A DNA stretch of 64,000 nt from Tretioscincus oriximinensis (lineage: Eukaryota; Chordata; Lepidosauria; Squamata; Gymnophthalmidae). The position numbers were made by a program, and so were the translations under genes. The notes under the pieces are model-generated. The model made no database searches. It saw only the letters and a program-made list of their open reading frames with translations, and was not told the origin of the DNA. This document shows positions 1 to 12,026 of the stretch, piece by piece. The stretch lies in assembly GCA_022410635.1 (NCBI GenBank), contig JAJVDF010000259.1, forward strand, positions 454,142 to 518,141, written 5' to 3'. Position 1 is the stretch's first letter, and each line of letters starts with the position of its first letter.

Positions 1-99
1 ACTCCCAGCACTGTACTCCACTCTGCTAAACCAAATTGAACATTGGGAGTTGTGGTTCAGGAACATCTGGAGGGCCACCAGTTTGACATCTCTGATATA
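1..99 (-). repeat. Fragment of a dispersed 'CTCCAGATG' repeat
   Basis: Read on the minus strand it contains CTGGTGGCCCTCCAGATG and ends in CTGGGAGT. A related stretch lies at 56471-56565, where CTGGGGCTCTCCAGATG is followed by CATTCCACTCCCAGTAT. The resemblance is seen by eye and the family is not named. It is interrupted on its right by the MITE at 100-173. Confidence 0.4.
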
Positions 100-173
100 C
101 ACTACATATTGCCAAAAGTATTCACTTACTTACTCATACAAGTGAATGCAGGTATACTTTTGGCTATATAGTG
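100..173. mobile_element. Short Tc1/mariner-type MITE
   Basis: A 74 bp imperfect palindrome. The left end (TTGCCAAAAGTAT) and the reverse complement of the right end (TAGCCAAAAGTATACC) match. A TA lies just outside the left end; the right flank reads CA, perhaps a decayed TA. Ends of the type CACTATATTGCCAAAAGTAT are common in vertebrate Tc1-like transposons, so a non-autonomous Tc1/mariner element is the best call. There is no coding capacity. Confidence 0.6.
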
Positions 174-372
174 CATCAGTTTGTTTCACATTTGGCAGAA
201 ATTGACTTTTTAAGGGAAAGAAGGCTAAAAAGATTGGGAATTTTATCCCGCCCAGTATGGGAGGTAAAGTGGAGGGCCTTCATTACCTATGTGATATTTC
301 ATAAGATGTATTCACCCATGGCATTTATGATATATTGGATTTTGGATTTGAAAAGATTTACCTAAGATTTAG

Positions 373-1232
373 NNNNNNNNNNNNNNNNNNNNNNNNNNNN
401 NNNNNNNNNNNNNNNNNNNNNNNNNNNNNNNNNNNNNNNNNNNNNNNNNNNNNNNNNNNNNNNNNNNNNNNNNNNNNNNNNNNNNNNNNNNNNNNNNNNN
501 NNNNNNNNNNNNNNNNNNNNNNNNNNNNNNNNNNNNNNNNNNNNNNNNNNNNNNNNNNNNNNNNNNNNNNNNNNNNNNNNNNNNNNNNNNNNNNNNNNNN
601 NNNNNNNNNNNNNNNNNNNNNNNNNNNNNNNNNNNNNNNNNNNNNNNNNNNNNNNNNNNNNNNNNNNNNNNNNNNNNNNNNNNNNNNNNNNNNNNNNNNN
701 NNNNNNNNNNNNNNNNNNNNNNNNNNNNNNNNNNNNNNNNNNNNNNNNNNNNNNNNNNNNNNNNNNNNNNNNNNNNNNNNNNNNNNNNNNNNNNNNNNNN
801 NNNNNNNNNNNNNNNNNNNNNNNNNNNNNNNNNNNNNNNNNNNNNNNNNNNNNNNNNNNNNNNNNNNNNNNNNNNNNNNNNNNNNNNNNNNNNNNNNNNN
901 NNNNNNNNNNNNNNNNNNNNNNNNNNNNNNNNNNNNNNNNNNNNNNNNNNNNNNNNNNNNNNNNNNNNNNNNNNNNNNNNNNNNNNNNNNNNNNNNNNNN
1001 NNNNNNNNNNNNNNNNNNNNNNNNNNNNNNNNNNNNNNNNNNNNNNNNNNNNNNNNNNNNNNNNNNNNNNNNNNNNNNNNNNNNNNNNNNNNNNNNNNNN
1101 NNNNNNNNNNNNNNNNNNNNNNNNNNNNNNNNNNNNNNNNNNNNNNNNNNNNNNNNNNNNNNNNNNNNNNNNNNNNNNNNNNNNNNNNNNNNNNNNNNNN
1201 NNNNNNNNNNNNNNNNNNNNNNNNNNNNNNNN
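373..1232. other. Assembly gap (860 N)
   Basis: Unbroken run of N. Any ORF spanning it is an artefact. The right flank enters a dispersed repeat directly, so the gap may be repeat-driven. Confidence 0.99.
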
Positions 1233-1480
1233 TCTCCAAGTCTCGCAAGATTTTCCATTTTTCCACAATAGAAGACCCTACAAAACCTTTTTTAGTGGAT
1301 TTACATAGTAGTCCGAAATGAAGGCTTAGAAAATGTGTCCTTTTAGTGAGTGGATTCAGCCTGATGTAAGTATCACAGTGGTAAAAATTCTCTGTAGAGA
1401 TGCAGCCTTACTTTTAATCCATCTTTAGTCCTCAAGAAATGGATTAAACCGGGGGGAAAACAAACTATTTTTGCTTTTAT
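1233..1480 (+). repeat. Dispersed unclassified repeat, copy 1
   Basis: Shares ordered blocks with copies at about 28010-28460, 46555-46840 and (minus) 63755-63970: a 'GATTTACATAGTAGTC' block with 'AAATGAAGGC', then 'TTTTAGTGAGTGGATT', then 'GATGTAAGTATCACAGTGG'. The order of blocks is conserved and spacing varies. No coding potential is seen. It is probably an old non-autonomous DNA transposon, but the termini were not resolved. Confidence 0.55.
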
Positions 1481-2020
1481 TTAGAGAGTGGGAACAGGCA
1501 GCAAAACCCTGAAGGCTGGATTCCTTGGTACTGGGTGGCAAGAATCTTCAGTAGAATGTGTTTCAGATGGAATGATTATAAATCATGAGGCAAAAATCTA
1601 CTCCTTCTAAAAAGTCAAAGCAGAAGAGCAAGAAAACATTATGTAAAACACACACATGGTTGTCATAAAGCCCTGTCTATGAGGAAAGAGAAATTAATGA
1701 GAATGGAGCAGTCACTCTGTCAATTCCTGTTTCAGTCTCCAACCATTCCCTTCTTGCTCCTGCATCATACCTTGGATGGAGTACTTAACCACACTGCAAA
1801 ATTGTTCTGGAATGGCAGGAAATATTGCAGATATTTGGAACACTTTTTTGGAATTCTTGAATTTGGAACAAATCTTTTATGTTTCTTCAGGCCCTGTTGG
1901 GATTTTTTAGTATATAGATTCTGGCTAAATCCAGTTTGGGCTGATGTTTATTGCCATCTAGGTCACAATAGCCTTCATTTTCTGATAAATAGCTGTTTTC
2001 CCATGAGAATGTGTATTATG
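1481..2020. other. No recognisable feature
   Basis: Contains only short ORFs. A 114-codon ORF at 1679-2023 has no recognisable motif and runs into the MITE at 2021, so it is treated as chance. Confidence 0.5.
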
Positions 2021-2224
2021 TAGGCTGACCAGATGATGCATTTGGGGTGTGTGGGGGTTGAAATCCCGTTTTTGGGGTGCCTCCTGATTTTTTCTGAGGA
2101 AAAAAAACAAAATATTTTTCGAAAAAAAACTTTTTTTGAAAAAAACTTCCTCAGAAAAAACTGGCAGGCATACCAAAACCGGGTTTTCACCCCCCCCCCC
2201 CAAAGGGGTCATCTGGTCAGCCTA
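2021..2224. mobile_element. Foldback MITE 'TAGGCTGACCAGATGA', copy 1
   Basis: A 204 bp near-palindrome starting TAGGCTGACCAGATGA and ending TCATCTGGTCAGCCTA. The arms then carry, inward, a C-rich run, a 'GGTTTT' block, 'TTTTTTCTGAGG' and an A/T-rich centre. The flanks are GTATTATG and GTTATGAA, which can be aligned as an 8 bp target duplication with a 2 bp loss. Five copies occur in this window (also 32448-32631, 48585-48787, half copy 51157-51256, 62022-62208). There is no ORF, so it must have been moved in trans. Confidence 0.75.
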
Positions 2225-2767
2225 GTTATGAAGCACACTTGTTGAATCCTCTCAGTAACTGAGAGATGCTCTAACTTCCACTCTTGCTTTTTTGCCTCCT
2301 GTACTGATGATAGTTTTGGATGAAGCAGACTTGACAGTGGTTATTTAACCTATATGCATAAGTGTCCAATATGTATTCTTTGCTTATTTTTACTGTGAAC
2401 TGTATTTTTACTGTGAACCTCTATATAATAAAGACCAAAGCCTTCCTATTGGAATGAGATTACCTTCATGGAGTCTATTTTAATTTTAATACGAAGAAAT
2501 CTATTTGTGAAGCAGCTTTTCCTTCAGAGATCTGACGCTTCATTTTTACGCTGTTAGAACTGGATTGGAATTAATTAATCAACAGGACCTATCCATATTG
2601 AGGCAGAAGAATGGTCCAAAGCACCTTTATCGCATTTATGGGGATGCGAGGGGTTTTGCCATGGGTGCAGAATGAGGGAAGGATGCAAATATGGCTCTCC
2701 AGCTCTCCTTTGTGTGCATATGGGAGTATAAAGTTCTTGGTTTGGTGCTTTCAAAGTGCCAGGCAGA

Positions 2768-3042
2768 GCTGGTTTTTATACCCCTTTCTCACCTGAAGGA
2801 ACTCAGCAGATTACAATGTTAATTTTTACCTGAAGGCTTGCATCCATTCTGTCTTCCCCACCAGAGTAATGGTGGTACTCATGAATCTACCTGAAAAGTA
2901 GATTGCAAATCTACTTTCATTTGAATAGCTCAATTGGCTAGAGTTGGGGCCAAAAGATGGCGCTCACCCCTCTCCATGGCTGACACAGGACTTCAAGTAT
3001 GGATCTCTCAGTTTAAAGACCATCTCTTAATGACTGCGCCAT
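2768..3042 (-). mobile_element. tRNA-derived SINE (family A), old copy
   Basis: On the minus strand the order matches the family-A SINE: tRNA-like head with B-box remnant, 'GGTGAGCGCC' block, 'TAGCC' region, 'TCTTCCCCACC' complement, and the end block TGAGAAAG..GGTATAAAAAC. It is strongly diverged from the better copy at 51419-51723. Confidence 0.6.
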
Positions 3043-4674
3043 TGTGAGATGTGTTGAATTCTGGGCTCACCTATGGCAATGCAATGTGTTGCTACGTCTC
3101 TGCCTTACCATTCCTGCAGTTATTCAGTTGGCCCACTCTAGCAAGGTTGGGTCCAGCTACCATTTTTCTTGGTATAGTCCAGTTCCTCATGGCTGAAGAT
3201 GGATTAAAAATAAGTATCAGAAAAATCACCACGTAGTTGTTTAGATCTGGAAATTTGAGTAAATCGAACAAGCCTTCCACTTGTGAACACACAAAAAATG
3301 ATCAGACAGTTTGCGTTTGTTGTGTTTTGTTCTCTGAATGGGACATTATACAATGGGAAAGTTTTTTTGTTTCTTTCTGAGGGCACTCAAAATCAAACAT
3401 GAGCATCTAATTGTTTGACTAGAAGATTCACTGGTGAATTAAGCAAACAGGTGCTTGATTCAGTAGTCAACAGAACATATGATCTTTATTCATGCACAGC
3501 CCTAGTTTGAACTACAAAAGCCTGGGCTTTTCTACCTATCAGTGTACGTGGCCAAATATTGGCTTACATGTCTTCTCACCTGAATAACTGTTCTTGACAA
3601 CATTTTGTATTTTGAATGAGCTCAGATCTTGTCAAGATGCCATCACAGACATGATACTCCACAGATCTGTTCTTCTGAGTCCTGCATAGTATTGTTTATT
3701 CAAGACTTTCCACTGTCAAAACACAGCTTCAACCACTAATTTAATGGAATTGATGTATTGATAGAGAGTATAATTTCTGAGTAAATAATGATGTAACCCT
3801 CCTGGGAGTAGGCAGAAAATCCTCCTTACAGTCACATGTTTTTGCAGAGTCTGTTGGACATTGGCTTTGTAGCTGGATCCTGGTTAAGCTGATGTAAGTC
3901 GTTTTGATTTCAGCAGTATGGCCTTTTGGGGTCCTTGCTCTGCTAATAAGAAGGACAAAATCTTGCTCACAATAAGAAGTGATTGTAGTGAAACAGATGA
4001 TACTGACATAGGCCTTGGTGGTCTTGAAACTGTCCATGTTGGACCTGTAGTATTGATGTTCACTGATTTTATGTTATTTATTTGTTTTTCAGTTCTACTT
4101 TATTTTGAGGAAGCCACATTTTAGCTAGGGAATCTTGCAAAACTATTGTGTTCTTATCTGCAGTTAAAAGATGAGCAATTCTTTTAATCTCTGCACTAGA
4201 CCTTATTCAAAATTGTATTCCAGAATCTCTCTCTATATATATTACCCGGAGTCACTACAGCCCCTGAAGAGTCTGCAACTGGACAATATTTGGATGAATT
4301 CCATGTCATCAACATTCTAAAGTCAAGGCCAGGCCAGCAGCAGTTGCCATGGAACACAAGAAGAGGGAAGGAGGAATGTAAAGAAGGAAGAATAAGATAG
4401 AGCCCCTTTTACATTAAATTCAGACAATGGGCTTATTCCACTAGTGTTATTATAAAGAGTGTCAAACCCTATAATACACACTAGTATGCGAATGTCAAGT
4501 CTGTATTCCAGAGTATAATCCAGAGTAAGAGATTAGAAAGGCCCTAAGAAAACCATGCTGAACTATTCATAATATTAAGAGTAATTAGAAAAGAGAAAGA
4601 AGGCAGACAGCTTGTACAATGCAGTTTCCTTAGCAGACCACAGTGATATAAAGGTAACAGAATAAGTTGAAATA
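3043..4674. other. No recognisable feature
   Basis: AT-rich, with short ORFs on both strands. None shows a recognisable motif, codon bias or splice context. Confidence 0.5.
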
Positions 4675-4751
4675 TACTGCTTAAAACAATTAAGGGAACA
4701 CTTAGTATTACACTGTTATGTTAAAGTGTTCCCTTAATTTTTCTGAGCAGT
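4675..4751. mobile_element. Short palindromic Tc1/mariner-type MITE
   Basis: The left end TACTGCTTAAAACAATTAAG pairs with the right end CTTAATTTTTCTGAGCAGT. Both arms carry 'GGGAACACTT/AAGTGTTCCC'. TA sits at the left edge and TTA at the right. The same family recurs, much better preserved, at 32888-32980. Confidence 0.65.
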
Positions 4752-7700
4752 TTATTTCCAGCATCTCTTTAGTGTAGCACTAGACAATAAAATTTATATC
4801 AATAATATCATAAAAGCCTTCCTATGTTGGTCACAATGCACACTTTTTTAGTCCAATTGTCTGTTGTTGTGCCCCTTGAGTAGTAGCTATACGACACAAT
4901 CGAAATGCACTGAGTGATTTCATGGTGGAACATTTGAATGACAGAAAATAAATATGGCTCCTTTAAGAAATGTTGTGTGAGAAGGAAGGAGCTAGCTTAG
5001 AGTGAAAGGTTCTGAATGCTTTGGTAGTTGGAGATAAGTTATGGAAAGAAGGAAGGAAGGAAAATAAATCTATGACTGTTGACTGATTTATAATTGTACA
5101 TAATTGTGAGCCATCTCTCCCTCCTTCTTCCCTCTATATTTTTTCTAATGTTTCATCAAAATGGACAGATTTTTCAAAGAACAGTTTCTAAAGCCTGTTG
5201 TATTTTTTTCCAACAGTAACCTGGGATCAGTAACTTATTCCAAAGCAATCTAGGTTCAAAACGTAAAAAAAACCAACATTACAATAAAATAGTTTCTGCA
5301 TAATCTTTTTGAAAATTTAAGTATTTTCTTGATCATTTGCTATTGGTATCCAAACCAATTCAGAAAATATATTATTCTAAGAATAATATATATTCCCTTT
5401 GAGACCTCTGTGTGTGAATATATGGTTATTAAAATCATGATAGAATTAATTTCAGAAAAGCGTTCTTCAAATTGAAACCCACACCAATACCAAGAATATA
5501 TTTGGTGGGAATGAAGTAGTTCCAGAAATAGTTATCCCATACAATCATCTCTTTTTTTGACACTATGCTTGAATTTCTATCTATATGTATTTTTCTTTAT
5601 TCATTTATGCCTCAGAAATGATACATTTTAAATATGAAAATATGAAAAATAGACACGTAACTCATTTGACAATCTGCCTTCATAATTAATAATATGGGTT
5701 GTCATCAGCTAGTCCCACTAGTGAAACGGTTATTTCAGGGCTGGTGGAGTGCCCAAACCCAGGCCTTGTGATGGATCAGATTAATTATGTCATGGGTATT
5801 ACAACAGACCATTTTCTTTTGTGTTTCTTTGAAATAAATTAGAAAGCAATCCAGAAAAGATGAGAAGTCAAATGCACTGAGAAGAATGATTGTACAACTT
5901 CCTGATTACTTTAGGCACAGAACACATTTTATCTAATCCACTATCAGTCAAATTGGTTATAAGTATTTCATTTCCTTGTCAATTGAAAACTGGTTCAAGG
6001 CATGAGAGAATGCTTTTTATTCCCTCTTAATTATTGATATCAGATAGTAGATTTGTAGCAAATGTGTATGAATATGCATTTTACTACAAATCCCAGAAAG
6101 CTTTGGCAGTGGAAGTTCCAAGGAAACTCTATTTCATTAACTGTTGTCTCCCACTCTTCCCTTGGGAAATGCTTCATTTTAAGAAAAAGAAAAAATGGTT
6201 CCATAAGTGCCTGACTAGCTGTTGTCTTTCCTCAACTTCTCCCCACTCCCTTTTTTACTTGAGACTGAGAGAAATACTTTATTTAAAAAAAGAAAGGAAG
6301 GGCAAATCCTGCATGGTTGCAAGTGCCCTACAGCTAGGGAGGCCTTAATTAAGAAAGCTGTGCTTCCCTAATCTTTTTCTTCCCTGAAAGGAAAGGGGAT
6401 CGAATATAGGCAATCTTACTTCATCATAAGGAAAGTTCTAGAATGAATATCTGAAATGAAGGCATTTTAGATAGCCATGATTGCTGTGTTTTTACCATTA
6501 CATGTGGAGGACATCTTGATGTCACAGTAGGACCNTGAAATTAAATCAATTTGTGGATGCTACTTTAGGCTATAGGTCTACACACACTTCCCAAGAGCAA
6601 ACCACATTGAACTCAGTTGAGCTTAATTCTGGGATTGGTTTTAACACCATGCTTTATCAAGTAGCCTGTTTGGTAGTCAATAGTATCTTGACCAAAAAAG
6701 AATACAAGGAAGTTGCTTGCAAGGTTAAACATTCTCAAAAAAAAATTAAAATCTTAAGATTTGTAACATCTGCAACTTTGGCTGCAGGCACATGAGGTTT
6801 TCCTACTACAATGATAGAATCGTCATGATAACTCATCTCCACATTGCAATGGAGCTTCTGTTGTCCATCTGGTAAAAAGCTCTGTTGCCTCAAAATACCA
6901 GATTGCTAATTATTTCAGCAATCAGCATGGAACGTTGTTGCTTTCATGGAGCATCCTGATGTGTCCTGTTTTATCGCAGGAAAGCAGATACTGGGAAAAG
7001 ACCCCAGCCAGCAGGACTGCTGAATCATAGCTGGTTGACATGTGTGGTAACGTCTTCCTGCTTTATGCTGCTGTCTCCTGGAAAACGGATTTTCCAAGAA
7101 GGTATAGATGAATAAAATCGACAATTGCTTTTAGATTGCAGGTTTCATTGTTGTGTGAGTGGGGCTTAAATGTGAAAAAGAGGAAGTGCAGCTTACGTAG
7201 CATGTGAAAATTCCTCTTTTTCAATATGTACAATATTAAAGCTGCAAAACTCCTGCTTTTGGTGGGTTAAATCTGCCTTGAGTCATTGTTCTTGTCGGCG
7301 TCTCAATATAGCATTAAAAAAAAGAGCCAAGAATTAAAAATTAGCTTTCTACACATACTATGGAAAACCTTCAGGTTTAATTCAATATTAATTGCATTTA
7401 CAAAAGCCATATGAAAATGAATTAACACCAGAAGAAAAGCCACTATTAGAGATGACGATACCGTTCCCTGTCTGAATCTAATCCCAAGAGAGATTAGATT
7501 AAGGAGATTGTATGCCCCCACACCCACAAAAAAGTCATCACATTTTCCTTCTGGTGAATAGAAAACACCGCTCCTTCTTCTTTTTTCCCTTCTTCCTTTC
7601 CCACCCCATCCAGTTTTCTTTAGGGAGGAACTAGGTGTCTGAATGTGTGTTCATCTTATGATGAAGGCTTAGACTGTCATTTCATGAAGCAAAACGATTG

Positions 7701-9476
7701 GCATGAGTTTGGGGAACCCTCCTTGTGTATTTAATTCCATAGTCCCTGGACAATGCTAATATTTTCCAAATGCTACAGCTGGCACCTTCCTTCTCAATTA
7801 GCTAAGAATTGACCATTGTATTGGCTATTCACCAGGGTCATTGAGCTCCTCACACAGACGGAAATGCTCATTTTCCTCAAAATTTTCCAAGGAGTAATAA
7901 AACATTTGTCACTGATCTTTGTTTCAGCATCTCTTATGAGACTAACATAGGCCAAATAAGTAATGATACTTTCTGGAGAACCTTACTGCAAGTTAATAGA
8001 AATATAAAGACTTTTTGTTTTGGACATTGGATATGATATTTAAAGAAAGGGTAAAAGAAACAAGCAAGGTTTCTTCCTTCCTTCCTTTCACAAGTAAATG
8101 TGCTTCAGAGATGGATTAAGGCTTAATGAATAAATAAAATCACCATATATCATTGCAAAAATATTTTCCTCATTTTTAGTTAATGGATTTTTCTTTACCA
8201 GTGACTGAAAATATCCCTGGAAGAAATTATCCCATCAACACCATTAGCTAATATTTTAGAGTGTCGATTTCAGAATCTGAAGTAAACGTGTCTAGGAAAG
8301 CTCATGCTGCCTACCTTTCTCATGTTAGTCTTTAACCCCCCTTGCTGTACTATGACTAGACTTGACTTGAATTTAGGAAACAATCACTATAAACTAGTCT
8401 GCCCCACTAATGGAAAAATGTCTCCCACTGTTTGTATCATGAACATAAAAAACAGGTTGCAGTAGAATGTGAAAATTGCAAGCTAGGTTTTCTACTCCAA
8501 ACCAAATATGGTCCATCCATATCTCACTATGATATGGCAAGGAGATGATGCAGATGCTATGGAACATCAATCTGAATTGGAAAACCTGGTTCTCACCATC
8601 TACAATCTGTCCAGAACTGTTCTGGGTGTCTAGTTTTACGCAAAACTAAATATCAATATCTGTATTAAGTTTTTGTAATTATGGATTTGTGTAAAANTTA
8701 AGCACATTTTTTTTAAAAAAGGAGAGCAGAGCATGGGGAGAGGACACTCTGAAAATGGATTAACCAACAAATGTTGCCATTAAGTTCAGAAGCCAATGAG
8801 AATCTTGTGTGGACGATGAAATGGAGCTAAAACAGAGCTGGAAATGGGGAAAAAATGGCAGAGGGAATTGAATTCACTTCGTAGTTCCCAAAATCACTTT
8901 TTACTCCTATGAGAACGCAGCCATAAAGTTGGAAGGTTCCTCTGGGGTCATTGAGCCAAATCCAGTGCTCAGTACATGTAGAGGCATAAATGGTATTTGA
9001 AAAGACAGTGATTTTCCTCCATTTTGGGAGTGCAATGAAGATTCCATGCAGATTCATTGTTCCTTATGAAGCTAAGCTTGTGGAAAAAAGGGCAGTGTAG
9101 TGTGACCAGATGACACAATCGTCTTGTGTTTGCAGGAGACCACTGTGAAAAAACCAGCATCTTGGGGCTATGCAGATGCAGACTTTGTCACAGGTTGAGC
9201 AGTAATAGGCAAAGTCATTTTCAGGCAGAGTGTAAAAATTAATAGTCATATTCTTGATTTGCAATTGGAATCTTAATCTCTGGTTTCGCCCAGTAAGCTG
9301 CAACATATAGGAAGACAATTCTGTACAGTATAATAAGGGTAAGCATGAGAAAAATGAAACAAATTTCCCTGTCTCATAGGCCCTGCAAGCTGAGCTTCTG
9401 AGTTACATCTCTAGNCAGAGCTTGGGCATCCACACGACAGGCCATTAGGGTCTGCCATAGTATTCACTATTATGCA
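4752..9476. other. Unclassified non-coding stretch
   Basis: About 4.7 kb without a recognised gene or clear repeat. Minor features: GGAA repeats near 5047, a T/C-rich run near 7560, CTTCC repeats near 8072. Short ORFs (for example 6034-6348, 7303-7527, 9064-9318) have no supportable product. Confidence 0.5.
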
Positions 9477-10090
9477 TTTTTTTTTGAGAGATAAAAGACT
9501 ATTTATTGATTCTGTACCAAATATCCATACAAATATCTTCTTACATTAATTACTATCAATTAATCATATACATACAGTATTTGCTATAATTCCCCCCCAC
9601 ACACACTTTTTTTTCTTTACCCCTCCCTCTCCGGGCCTATTTCCTTTCGCTTTATAATTCGTCAGGTGGGGCGAGACTTATAATGGAAAAATTAAATTTC
9701 ATTTTTTTGGGCTCCACTCCTAATTTTTATTTCCAATTACCTTTTGACCGGCATCCATTTTTGTTTACATAACTCCCCTTTGTAGATATTATCCATATTG
9801 TTTATTCTTGTGGAGCTTATTTCCACCACTATTAATTCTATGATATAACAATACCACTTTATTTTTTGCCATTTTGTGATATCCTTCTAGATAACCTACT
9901 AACACAGTCTCTGTACATGAAATGAGTTCATTACTATCTCCTTTTTTGGATATTGACAATCACATTTAAATCTGTATGCATTATTACTATTGCATTTTTT
10001 TATTGTCATTAGTTCTCCAATCAATGAATTTATTTCTTTTTTTATCATTTTGTATGTAGATGGCAGGCTCCCATTCCAAGATATAACCCA
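9477..10090 (-). mobile_element. L1-like LINE 3' tail
   Basis: Starts on the plus strand with a T-run (the poly(A) tail of a minus-strand element) and continues in T/C-rich, frameshifted sequence. Blocks such as 'CATTTTTGTTTACA' and a 'CCATTTTGTGATATCCTTC' block align in order with the larger L1-like relic at 61733-62700. No intact reading frame remains. Confidence 0.5.
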
Positions 10091-10689
10091 GAATAGGGCT
10101 CAGTGGGGACAGGACCACAATGTTTTAATTCTACAGTGTTGTCACTAGTACTAGGACTGGAAGAAATTCAACATGACAAAGTTGCACTGCATTTTTTTCT
10201 CTAGCTGAATTGTCATAAACAATGTGCAAAGAAAAGCTTACAGATGATCTGTGACGACAATGTTTAGGCTTTGGCTGTATAGCATGTAAAAAAGAGAATA
10301 TACTTGTGTTTACAGTTCTCAGTAAATTCTGAATTCAATTCAGAGTTCTGAAGTTACAGTTATATAACTTTGTTGCCCTGGAAGTCAAGAAAAGGTGACT
10401 AAGTTTCTATCTACAGTCTTTAAAATTTGGGTGGTGAGTCAGGAAAAATATCAGAAGAGATTCTATTTACACTGTCTGTCTGTTTATTTATTTTATTCAG
10501 TAACATAGCTAATTAAAGTCATAGCCAACAAAAGCTGTATCCAGACAAGATCAAAATCCTACAATTATTTTAGAACAAGTTAATCAAGTCTAGAAAACTG
10601 TCCTTTCCACATAATATTTAAATACAAAATATATTCTATAAGGATGTGTAAGGATTGTGAGTGGTCTGGAAACCGTGATGTCCTTTGAG
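10091..10689. other. Unclassified; small dispersed-repeat piece at left edge
   Basis: The segment around 10078-10150 (CCCAGAATAGGGCTCAGTGG) resembles 30779-30815 (CCCAGAATAAGGCTCAATGG), so it belongs to a dispersed repeat. The rest shows nothing recognisable. Confidence 0.4.
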
Positions 10690-10877
10690 GAAAAGTTAAA
10701 AGGATCTAGGAATGTTTAATCTGCAAAAGAGAAGATTGAGAGGAGACTTGATAGCTGTGTACAAATATCTAAAGGGCTGCCACAGAGCAGAAGGATCAGC
10801 TTTGTTGTCATTAGCACATGGAAGGACTAGAAAGAATGGGATGAAACTGCAAGGAAGTAGATTTAATTATCAGGAAA
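10690..10877 (+). mobile_element. CR1 LINE 3' region, left part (split)
   Basis: Translates in pieces to the CR1 ORF2 C-terminal signature: an ORF at 10712 begins [22 protein letters not shown], the same segment as the CR1 at 25148-25459. It is interrupted near 10877 and resumes at about 11828 with 'ACAATAAGGGTGTTA'. With the right part it forms one CR1 split by the GC-rich insert. Confidence 0.85.
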
Positions 10878-10949
10878 ACGAGCAGCCCCACATAAGGGGA
10901 GCCTCTTACTTACCGGCGAGCGCCCGGGAGCCACTCCGATGGGCGCAGC

Positions 10950-10987
10950 CATGTTTTCTGAGGTCACTTCCGACCTCAGAAAACATG
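10950..10987. repeat. Perfect hairpin upstream of TATA
   Basis: Arms of 16 bp (CATGTTTTCTGAGGTC and its exact complement) around the 6 nt loop ACTTCC. It sits about 40 bp upstream of the TATA box in the insert. Confidence 0.9.
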
Positions 10988-11023
10988 GTGCCCCGGTGAC
11001 GCGCTTCCGGCGTGACTCTGGGG

Positions 11024-11064
11024 TATAAAGCAAGAGGCCGGCGCCATTTTCGGCCTCTTGCTTT
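11024..11064 (+). promoter_or_regulatory. Candidate TATA box plus start-site hairpin
   Basis: TATAAA at 11024-11029 in a GC-rich context, with a perfect 14 bp-arm hairpin (AAAGCAAGAGGCCG, 10 nt loop) beginning inside it. With usual spacing, transcription would start within the hairpin's right arm. Promoter activity is inferred from position only. Confidence 0.4.
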
Positions 11065-11761
11065 CTGAACGTCCCTCCCCCCCCTTTTTTCTTTAGATCT
11101 TTCCCTTTGTCATGGTCAGTGATGGGGTGGGCGGGTGACGCATCTTGGGGTGGCGAAAAGGGACAGTCACTAGCCATGGGTGTCAGTTATCCCCTGACTG
11201 AGCCCATAGGATATAGCTTAGAGGGACCCCTTAAGGGTTTTAAGGCAGCCGAGCTTGCCCTTGGGGAGGGGNTGGAAGCTGAAGTCTGCCTTAAGTCAGG
11301 GAAGGGGGCTCATTACAGAGTCTGCACTCAGAGAGCCCCAAAGAACTTCCTTTGATCCTCTGGTGACCCAGCCTGGCAATGGTGCGGGCTGGGTGGGGCT
11401 CACAAGGGTGTGAGCCGGATACTGCTGTCCCAGCAATTTTGAGCAGATGGTTGGATGGCTGATTCACAGGGAGGTGAGCAGCCATGGCATTGGTAGTCCC
11501 ATCCGGGTCAGCCCCAGAGGCTGAGTGGGACAGTCACCCCAAGATGCTGCGCCTGCCGCTTCCCTATTTCACTTTGCCATGGCCTTTTCCTCCAACTCTG
11601 GGTTCTTTGTCTAAATATCAGAACATCTTCAAGCAATGCGAGTGAACGGGTTTTGGTTATTGTTAAATAAGTTATTGACACTGTAGTCACTTTTGTTTGG
11701 AACATTGTTAAAGTAAAATTATAGCACTGTATCACTTTGGGGTTTTTTATCTTGTTGTATT

Positions 11762-11767
11762 AATAAA
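11762..11767 (+). promoter_or_regulatory. Candidate poly(A) signal
   Basis: AATAAA followed by TGTTTGTTGAATGC, a T/G-rich downstream element. Its position about 60 bp before the right edge of the insert fits the R/U5 part of an LTR. Confidence 0.4.
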
Positions 11768-11827
11768 TGTTTGTTGAATGCAAAAGGTTGTCTGTCCTGG
11801 CTCTCATGGTGGCCTTCGCCAGTAAAA

Positions 11828-12026
11828 AAAATTCTGACAATAAGGGTGTTACACCCATGGAACAGATTGCCACAGGAGANGGTGAATTGTCTTTCACTGG
11901 AAGTCTTTAATCAGAGGCTAGACAGCCATCCATTTGGGTTGGTTGAGTGAATCCTGCATTGAACAAGGAGTTGGACCTGATGACCCTGAGAGTCCCTTCC
12001 AACTCTATGATTCTATGATCCTTAAC
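11828..12026 (+). mobile_element. CR1 LINE 3' end, right part (ATTCTATG tail)
   Basis: Continues the CR1 from 10690-10877: 'GTGGAACAGATTGCC'-type block, 'GGAAGTCTTT', 'GAGGCTAGACAGCCATC', 'GAGTCCCTTCCAACTC', ending in TATGATTCTATGATCC. This octamer-like tail is the classical CR1 3' end. A related copy lies at 58318-58466. Confidence 0.9.

Larger units (their letters stand above)
10878..11827 (+). mobile_element. GC-rich insertion in CR1, solo-LTR-like
   Basis: About 950 bp, much richer in G+C than its surroundings, inserted between two halves of one CR1. It holds a perfect 16 bp-arm hairpin (10950-10965 / 10972-10987), a TATAAA at 11024, a perfect 14 bp-arm hairpin just after it (11027-11040 / 11051-11064), and AATAAA at 11762 followed by a TG-rich stretch. 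Promoter, transcribed stretch and poly(A) signal in that order fit a solo LTR. However, TG...CA termini are not clear and only an A-rich flank could be a target duplication. It could instead be another non-coding retroelement. No gag or pol relic is present. Confidence 0.5.

Noticed and set aside
335..1321. Long ORFs of about 300 codons on both strands
   Set aside because: They consist almost wholly of undetermined bases in the assembly gap.
9064..9318. Immunoglobulin-V-like motif: minus-strand ORF containing DFAYYC, with CACAGTG about 50 bp downstream like a recombination heptamer
   Set aside because: No upstream conserved Cys/Trp of framework 1-2, no leader exon, and only a poor nonamer (best 6 of 9, at a wrong spacing). 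The resemblance is most likely chance.
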